Of a DNA stretch of 64,000 nt, positions 57,911-64,000 are shown piece by piece (positions within the stretch are counted from its first letter, which is position 1; the number at the start of each line of letters is the position of its first letter). The notes below the pieces were generated by a model. It was given only the letters and a program-made list of their open reading frames with translations, was not told the DNA's origin and did no database searches. A program made the translations under genes and the position numbers. Where the stretch lies: positions 62,001 through 126,000 of the forward strand of contig JBAMJV010008019.1 in the NCBI GenBank assembly GCA_037951105.1, written 5' to 3'. This DNA comes from Echinarachnius parma (Eukaryota > Echinodermata > Echinoidea > Clypeasteroida > Echinarachniidae).

Positions 57911-58848
57911 CTGAAACACTGTTACAATTTTTGTAAAAGACAAATTAAATTCAAGAAGCAAATCATGTGTACATGTAAGTTACATAATAAATGAAGTACA
58001 TTACTGATCTCACAACTCAATGTAAACATCTCAAACTTAGAGAGAATTTAAAAAATTTAAGTAAAAATTTAGAATAAAAATGTGTAGACTCATCCCACCG
58101 AGAATTTACACCACTACGGACAGTGATAACCAATCAAGTCCAGATACCATTAATTTTGAGATTCTGAGATTGATTGATCATCACAATTTTATCACAAAAG
58201 ATTGATTTGGCCTTCCTGATTTTAACAATGACCACTCAAAACCTGCACAATTACACAAGTACATGTACATGGTACCTGTACATTGTATTTGTATGAACTG
58301 ATGAACCCATATACATGTATGATACACATTTTTTGTGTTAAGTTTTTTGTATTGATAAAATGACCTTGCTACTGCAGACTCTCACTGAGAAACCTACAGT
58401 TTAAGGTCACAAAGTTCATGAACTAATTGTAAAAGCCTGCATCTGGGCCACATCAATACTGTATGCATAAAGTGTACAGTGGTGCTTTTTGCAGAGTAGT
58501 ATAGAATATTTTGTCAACAAAATGGTCCTAATTTTGTGGTCGTTTTCCATGATTCAATGTAAAAGTTTATATATTTTTTGTTTACCAAGATATATACAAA
58601 ATTTTGAGCCGAAGACAATTAAATTTGTTTAAAGTAGAATTATTGTACATTCAATACATTAAACATAACATTTTTAATGCATGTAATCTTTCTTGCCTTC
58701 TATGATTATTAATTCAAGAATAAGTCACGTGTACAATTGTATGTAACTGTAAAATTAGTAAAAAGTAAATGTAATTTCATTCAAGTGTAAACAAAACTAA
58801 CGATTCATTCATCACTTAAACAGATTTGCAAAAATTTCTTTTGTTCAG

Positions 58849-59081
58849 TGGATGAATGCATCTTAGATCATCCCCCTGGACAAAAGAAAACGCTTACAGA
58901 TTTATGGAAAGCCATTCATAACCAGCAGCCCCACTCTCTACATGTAGGTTCTATTGTCACACAGCGTGGCTTACCACCTCTTCCTACTCCTTTATCGGGA
59001 CATAAAATCGTCAAACTTTATTGTAGTGAATTCATTCATTCCTTGTGTTCTCTACATCTTGGGGACTACTTTCTCTTTTAA
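58849..59081 (+). other. Orphan exon-like segment on the opposite strand
   Basis: After a good acceptor (TTTCTTTTGTTCAG, ending at 58848) an open frame in the phase TG-GAT runs 77 codons to TAA at 59079-59081. It reads DECILDHPPGQKKTLTDLWK, then AIHNQQPHSLHVGSIVTQRG and LPPLPTPLSGHKIVK. The composition is convincingly protein-like, and a GTAAGT lies just after the stop (59085). I do not recognise the family. It could be the terminal exon of an intron-nested gene, a captured exon or a decayed retrocopy. No other exon on this strand is supported. Confidence 0.35.
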
Positions 59082-59973
59082 AATGTAAGTCCATTGAAAA
59101 GAAGAAAGAAAAAAACAGTTGAAAACACACAATAAGGTGAACCAACTCTACAGTACCCTTACAGGCAGGTGCAAGATATTTGTGAATGGGAGTATTGTGC
59201 ACGAGGCAAGCTGCCTGCAAAAAGAAATTGGAAACTGTAACCTCAGGAGCAACACCTTTTTATTAAGTATTAAAGGTTTACTTTAAATTTTTAATGACCA
59301 GATAAATCAAGATTATTTGAAAGTCTATATTAATGTACACTTTGTGCCAATACAAATATTTTTCATGCAAATTTATGTGGATAAGAGTAGAAAATCCATG
59401 GGTGGGGCGGGGAAGTGGGGCACTCACTTTGCCATTGCAATTTGACAGCTGTTCGGCAAAAGCTCAATAGTTGCTACATGTATGAAGTACTATGACTAGT
59501 TTGCCTCGTTCTCTATTCTGTTGCAGTTATGCGAGCAGGTTCCCATCAGTTCCTAATTTCCCCCCTATCGTGCACACACTACACTCATTAACACACCCCC
59601 CCCCCCCCCACCCCCTCTCCTCAGTTGAACATGTGGTACAGACATAAAACAAGAGTGACCAATGATTTTTCCATATTTCTAATAATTTGAGGAAATAAAA
59701 AAAGGCCAGGTCAGGAATCAGGATATTATCAAACCCCACACATGCTCCGCATGGATTTGCAGACAGGAAATTGTTCCAATGAGTTGGATAAACACAAGTG
59801 TGGGGTTATAGACTCAGGGCAGATAACTATTTTTACCCTTTCTGTGGTTATGATCCTGTATCTTGAGCTATAAATAAGGCTTTTCTGATCCTCAGAGGTG
59901 AGTCAGGAAAAAGGAAGCTTCCATCTATACTTCTGTTCCTTAGGGAAACACAGTACTTAAGCTCATTCTAAAT

Positions 59974-60222
59974 GGCCCGGTCACATATCACCGGATAGCG
60001 TAAACGGATGCCCAACGGAGAGCTCAATTTTCAATCCGTTCGTCTCTGTTCGCATGCGTTTCTTGTCTGTTCCTTGTCAGGCGATGTACGTTGTTCTATC
60101 CGGCGGAATGTTTTGTGCTTGAAAGCAATGGAGACAATGTTCACTACCGGATAAATTGATATCGCAAATGTTATATTTGTCGGGCATCCGTTTACGCTAT
60201 CCGGTGATGTGTGACCGGGTCT
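59974..60222. mobile_element. MITE, 40-bp GGCCCGGTCACA inverted ends
   Basis: The left end (GGCCCGGTCACATATCACCG, then GATAGCGTAAACGGATGCCC) is mirrored at the right with two mismatches. TAA is near both ends, but the exact duplication is unclear by 2 bp. It has GC-richer, non-coding content. Confidence 0.8.
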
Positions 60223-60299
60223 AAAGCAGCAAACCACAGACAGGGTAACTTGTTGCCAATTTAACTTGTTTCCTCCTCATATAATCACGAATATATGCC

Positions 60300-60760
60300 A
60301 GTGCTCGACACTATAACCCGGGCGATGCAGGAATTCATTTTAAATTTTAGGGGGCTACTTTTTCAATTTGATGGATATCACAATACCCTATGGTAATTTT
60401 AGGGGCTACCTACTGATTTCAGGGGGCTATTTTGAAAATTAGGGGGCAAAGTTGCCCTTAGCCCCCGTATATTTCCTACCCTGAACCCGGGGCAAGTAAA
60501 AATTTTATGTCGGGCAAGTACAATTTCATAAGTGGCCTAGTTTGGATGCCAAATCAGCGTTTATATTCAACTACATATATACGAGAAAAAATGTAATTCC
60601 TTAACGTGTAAAGCTCGTCTAGAAGCGAGCAGTAAATTATTTGTTTCACTGTTTTTCTGGCAAGTAAATTTCTGTTGGGAAAGTTATGTTTGAAAATTCA
60701 TGATTTTACTTGCTCGAACAGGCCAGTAGATTAAGAAAGGTAAGTGTGGAGGCTTGCCAC
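60300..60760 (+). repeat. ACTTGCCC-type repeat interrupted by an AGCCCC-box copy
   Basis: The outer sequence (GTGCTCGACACTATAACCCGG ... ACCCGGGGCAAGTAAAAATT ... GATTTTACTTGCTCG) resembles 49027-49325. At about 60325-60484 a reverse AGCCCC-box copy interrupts it, with AACCCGGG on both sides. This would be a rough 8-bp duplication, displaced by a few bases. Confidence 0.55.
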
Positions 60761-61339
60761 TAAATGCCAGAGGGAAACACAGTAAGCTCATTCTAAAATG
60801 CTAACTTGTTGCCAATTTAACTTGTTTCCTCCTCAACATAGTCATACCATGGCTACATGTATGGTAATAATACGCATTGAGTTAACACATGGTGCACCAG
60901 ACTCCAGTAGGTAATTATTATAAATGGTTTAAAAATAGAAATACAAGATCAATAACCCTTTTCTTTTCCACCCCCCCCCCCCCCCCCCCAACTCTCATTC
61001 TCATTATTTCAGCGATACATCCAAATGTGTTACCTTAACATACAAAGGTTTCACTCTTCTAGAATTTAGACCACAATTGGCCACAATTGATTTATTGATT
61101 TATTTGTACCATCAAGCATGCCAGCATGGTATAATGATCTAAAAATATATCATTATCAATGATGACACACAAGTTTCAGCCACAAGAATGTTAGCCACAA
61201 ATGAGTTTGACAAGAAATGTTCTTTTCCTTCAAACTTTCTCACAGAGAGGTCAATAAGTAAGAGCTCTACATGTTTGACAAGAATAATAAACAAACAACA
61301 AACAACAATCGCTGGCCTTTTTAGGGTTCAACTAGAATG

Positions 61340-61500
61340 TTGTACATGAACCGTATGTGAGCCTGTATTAACCGCACTTTCCTTTTTTCATGATGGAAGA
61401 ACCTGCTAAAATGGGGGGAGGGGGGGGGGGGGGGGGTGCAGTTAATACACAGATGCAATTAATACACTCTGTAAATACGGTACTTTTTTTTATTGGCCAA
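61340..61500. repeat. GTATTAACCGCAC repeat with poly-G
   Basis: CTGTATTAACCGCACTTTCC, a G tract (about 61415-61435), GCAGTTAATACACAG and TACACTCTGTAAATACGGTA form an inverted arrangement. Related sequence with the same CCGTATTT/GTATTAACCGCACC words is at 63762 to the window end, and a distant form is at 12527. Confidence 0.6.
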
Positions 61501-61552
61501 ATAAATGATTGCAGTACCGTACTATTAATGTGACTACAATAATTAAACTCAC

Positions 61553-61598
61553 CGATTTCTTCTGTGTGATGCTCCTCCTGGGACGTTTGTCCATCTTG
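61553..61598 (-). CDS. JARID2: JARID2-like start exon
   Basis: The ATG at 61594-61592 sits in a strong context (CAAGATGG: A at -3, G at +4) and opens MDKRPRRSITQKKS, ended by TCG and a GTGAGT donor in phase 0. The spacing M-x-K-RP-x-R-x-I-x-QKK matches the extreme N-terminus of JARID2. The proposed acceptor is the AG at 61600-61599 (TGACTGCACAG), after a T-rich stretch. This would exclude an upstream out-of-frame ATG at 61610-61608 and implies a separate 5' untranslated exon further right, probably outside the window. If instead this is the first exon, that upstream ATG would form an overlapping upstream frame. No promoter can be supported from sequence alone. Confidence 0.75.
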
Positions 61599-61624
61599 CT
61601 GTGCAGTCATGCAGAACCAGCAAA

Positions 61625-61860
61625 ACCAGGCTGGTAGTCGATCCAACACAGATCAGATACAAGATTTAATCACAAACAATAGGCCTGAAATGATATAGAC
61701 AACAAAAGAGAATATAAGTCCATTTCATTTTAATACAATTTAACATACTTTGTGTGTATATTGCCCAATAAGATCAGACACAAGATCGATCGCAAACAAT
61801 AGGCCTGCAATTATACACTTACGGATTAGATAACAAAAGAGAATACCAGTACAAATCCAT
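61625..61860 (+). repeat. Duplicated sequence beside the start exon
   Basis: GATCCAACACAGATCAGATAC, ACAAACAATAGGCCTG, AACAAAAGAGAAT and CATTTAATACAATTTAAC recur in two units here. They recur again at 63235-63360, on the far side of the hAT-like element, so the element landed in a pre-existing tandem of about 120-150 bp units. Confidence 0.8.
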
Positions 61861-61909
61861 TTCATTTAAATACAGTTTAACATGTTTGTGTGTATAATAC
61901 ACATGTATT

Positions 61910-63220
61910 TAATGCTGTTATCCGATCCGGATCCGATCCGAGATCCCGGCGGTAATGGCTTCCGAGCCGATTCCGAGACGGATCCGAGAAATATTTTTTC
62001 TCGGTAGAAAATATCGGAAGATTTTGCCGACCCATTTTCTCCAGTGATAATTGAACATGTGTATGTTTGACAGTCCATTAAGTAGTGTAATTTAAATAAG
62101 AAATGGGGAAATCAATATTGTTTACTTTATGAGTGGTTATTTTGGAGAAATTCATGGTTCGTCAGTTCGTTTTGCAGTCGAAAATTGAACAGGATGCGCG
62201 AAATTGCTAGTCATTTGAACGATGTTGTGGACGGATGTGCAATCAAAGTTACGCCGATACTCGAGGGGAGACGTCTGTTGGATGTCTGTATGATCGAGCT
62301 AATAAGCCAGTGCATTCAAAATGTGGCTCTGAATACGTTTTATTGTCATTTGCACATTTAAAAATGTTCTGATATTCTACTTACATGATTTCTTGGCGTT
62401 TGATAGCTGGGCGGAAACAAAAATATGCCCCTAAACAATGCAAACAATTGCGCAAAATATCGATAAAAAATTACTACACCGCTCCCGTTTGCTTGTATAA
62501 TTGCATGTGCAGATATAGATCCGCCGCCGGGAATTCCCCAATTTTCGGCGGATGGATCTCGCGTAAGAAAAAACGTTCACCATAACACACGCAAAGTAAT
62601 ACGACCAAATTAACGCCTAATAACTTGTTGCATGTGCATGCAAGCTATAGCTAGCTAACTCATTGGAGTTCTCTCGAGGCCTAGCCGTCCGTAATCCGAT
62701 TTTTTTCTTTGGAAATATATCGATAATTCAGCAGTTTTGTCTTTGATTTGGGGGGTTATTTTGTATTCTGTTCGGCTTTCAGATGCCATGTTATCATGTA
62801 AGTAGATTACCAGAATTGTGTGGTTCCCTAAAAGGGTAATTTATAGCCGATTTTTGAGGGCAGTGGCCCGGCAGTGGCTCACAAGCGCGGTTTTCCACGC
62901 GATTGGCGGGTTGAGTTTCTGTGAAACGTGTGGTGCGATGCCGAACAAACCATCGAAAAAATACTTTTCTTGCGAAACTCTGAATAATCTGAATATTATT
63001 TTTCCGTAAAAATTGATATGTACATGCCTCGAAACGTCATTATTATTAATATTTTTGCCATATAAAACAAGAAAGATGAGTCTACAACGCTGCATTTTTT
63101 CAGAGCAAATTGCAATATTTTTTTTCTCCGAGATCCGATCCGATCCGAGATCTCGTTAGCGATATAGAATTCTAACGATCCGAGAACGGGCCGGGATTTT
63201 TTGTTTACCTAACAGCATTA
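61910..63220. mobile_element. hAT-like element, 8-bp duplication, next to start exon
   Basis: The 1311-bp element has ends TAATGCTGTTA, perfectly inverted over 11 bp, and exact CATGTATT duplicates at 61902-61909 and 63221-63228. Sub-terminal GATCCGATCCGAGATC words lie at both ends. An internal GGCGGATGGATCTCGCG hairpin half is shared with the element at 56537-57505. No transposase frame. It lies about 310 bp upstream, in gene sense, of the JARID2-like start exon. Confidence 0.93.
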
Positions 63221-63465
63221 CATGTATTGCCTTAAATGTGTATGATCCAACACAGATCAGACACAAGATCAATCTCAAACAATAGGCTTGCAATTTAACA
63301 AAAGAGTATTACCAGTACGAATCAATTTAATTTGTTAATACAATTTAACTTATGTATGCAAAATGATATTGCCCAATTATATCTGATGTGACATTCTGTC
63401 ATTTGGGGCATGGTACCCTACTTTTACACTGTGATAGCTTTTCCTCAATCCTTCCTTTCCATTAA

Positions 63466-63761
63466 AGGGGTAGTTTAGTTTTGGTAGAGAGGGCGCTGCA
63501 CATCACAATTTTTTTGTGAGGTAATGAATGAGTGTCGAATTTGAGAGAACATGCAATTTTAATGGCAGAATAAACTTTATTTGGTCAAAATCGACCCAGA
63601 AACGGCTGAAATATCAATAAATATATCTGATCTTATAATTATTTGGGGCCCAAATAATGAGATGATTTTTTGAAAAAAATAAAAAAATGCTTGCACTTTT
63701 TCAAAATTTTTCAAAAGCGTTTTTTAAATAGTTGTTGATGATCTCTCTATTTAATGATTAC
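63466..63761 (+). mobile_element. TTAA family 2 MITE, copy c, interrupted
   Basis: TTAA at 63462-63465 is followed by AGGGGTAGTTTAGTTTTGGT and the family interior up to GATCTCTCTATTTAATGATTA, where the match stops. Confidence 0.85.
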
Positions 63762-64000
63762 CGTATTTGTCGGTGTATTAACCGCACCTTTTTTCTCAAA
63801 AAAAAGCTCCAAAAAGGGGGGAGCGGTTAATACACGGAGATAGGAAAATTGTACACGCAAATTGCCTAGCCAGCGCCGGGCCCTAATACGATGCGGTTAA
63901 TACACGGAGATAAGATTCACAAGTGACCAAAGTCCACCTCAGCAAGGCATTCATACTCATACGATGCACGGAAAATACAAGCATATTCCCCCCAAAACAA
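63762..64000. repeat. GTATTAACCGCACC repeat, cut by window end
   Basis: It begins CCGTATTTGTCGGTGTATTA, continues ACCGCACC, and contains GCGGTTAATACACGGAGATA twice (near 63823 and 63893). It interrupts the family 2 element, and its far end is outside the window. Confidence 0.6.

Larger units (their letters stand above)
57911..61552 (-). other. Presumed JARID2-like intron 1 (3.6 kb)
   Basis: It runs from the GTGAGT donor at 61552-61547 to the CAG acceptor before 57910. It contains a plus-strand exon-like segment (58849-59081), a miniature element (59974-60222), a nested repeat (60300-60760) and G/C tracts. Confidence 0.6.

Noticed and set aside
1-64000. Reverse transcriptase, integrase, gag/env or viral genes
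   Set aside because: I looked in all listed frames for the hallmark motifs and saw none. All mobile elements recognised here are non-autonomous DNA elements.

Overview
This is an AT-rich, gene-poor, repeat-dense stretch of animal nuclear DNA. It has GT/AG introns, no operons, and dozens of short non-autonomous DNA transposons. The Helitron-like elements with ACGG microsatellites resemble the 'pearl' elements known from bivalves, so a marine invertebrate (mollusc, echinoderm or similar) is likely. I cannot name the species, and the window has no marker gene that would.

I can support only one gene with confidence. It lies on the minus strand and runs right to left through most of the window. 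A coding exon at 61553-61598 encodes MDKRPRRSITQKKS, a 48-nt exon at 57863-57910 encodes NASPFKSNGSGRLSPT, and a 1478-nt exon at 18748-20225 opens with a ubiquitin-interaction-like helix (EEERELTRALYASLQ) followed by a long basic, Ser/Lys-rich disordered region. The reading frame is continuous across all three junctions. The order 'M-x-K-RP-x-R...QKK, then W-EER-...-LY-SL' matches the N-terminus of JARID2, the Polycomb PRC2 accessory protein. The ARID, JmjC and zinc-finger exons are not recognisable here and would lie left of position 1. The 37.6 kb second intron therefore makes up most of the window, and the 3.65 kb first intron and the start of the third fill most of the rest.

The remainder is a record of transposon insertion. 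(a) Three families of TTAA-flanked miniature elements occur; two of them sit in equivalent sites of one tandem array. (b) Three hAT-like elements have exact 8-bp target duplications (21023-21693, 56537-57505, 61910-63220). (c) A GTCAAACCTG-ended miniature family has two copies split by other elements, and both empty sites can be rebuilt. (d) Two pearl/Helitron-like elements stand side by side (12.2-15.0 kb). (e) A dispersed repeat is marked by regularly spaced AGCCCC boxes. (f) Many low-copy segments are duplicated two to five times in direct tandem with periods of about 110-350 bp. (g) About a dozen long C or G homopolymer tracts are present.

The most unusual object is a 4267-bp non-coding element (33249-37515) with 29-bp inverted ends and a TA duplication, inserted in a tandem array. 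It carries sixteen copies of a 12-bp CpG-containing motif (GAACGTCCGTGA), clustered toward both ends. In the right half these form three pairs with exactly 21 bp between starts, and the pairs recur about every 370 bp. The sequence between the motifs is not visibly repeated.
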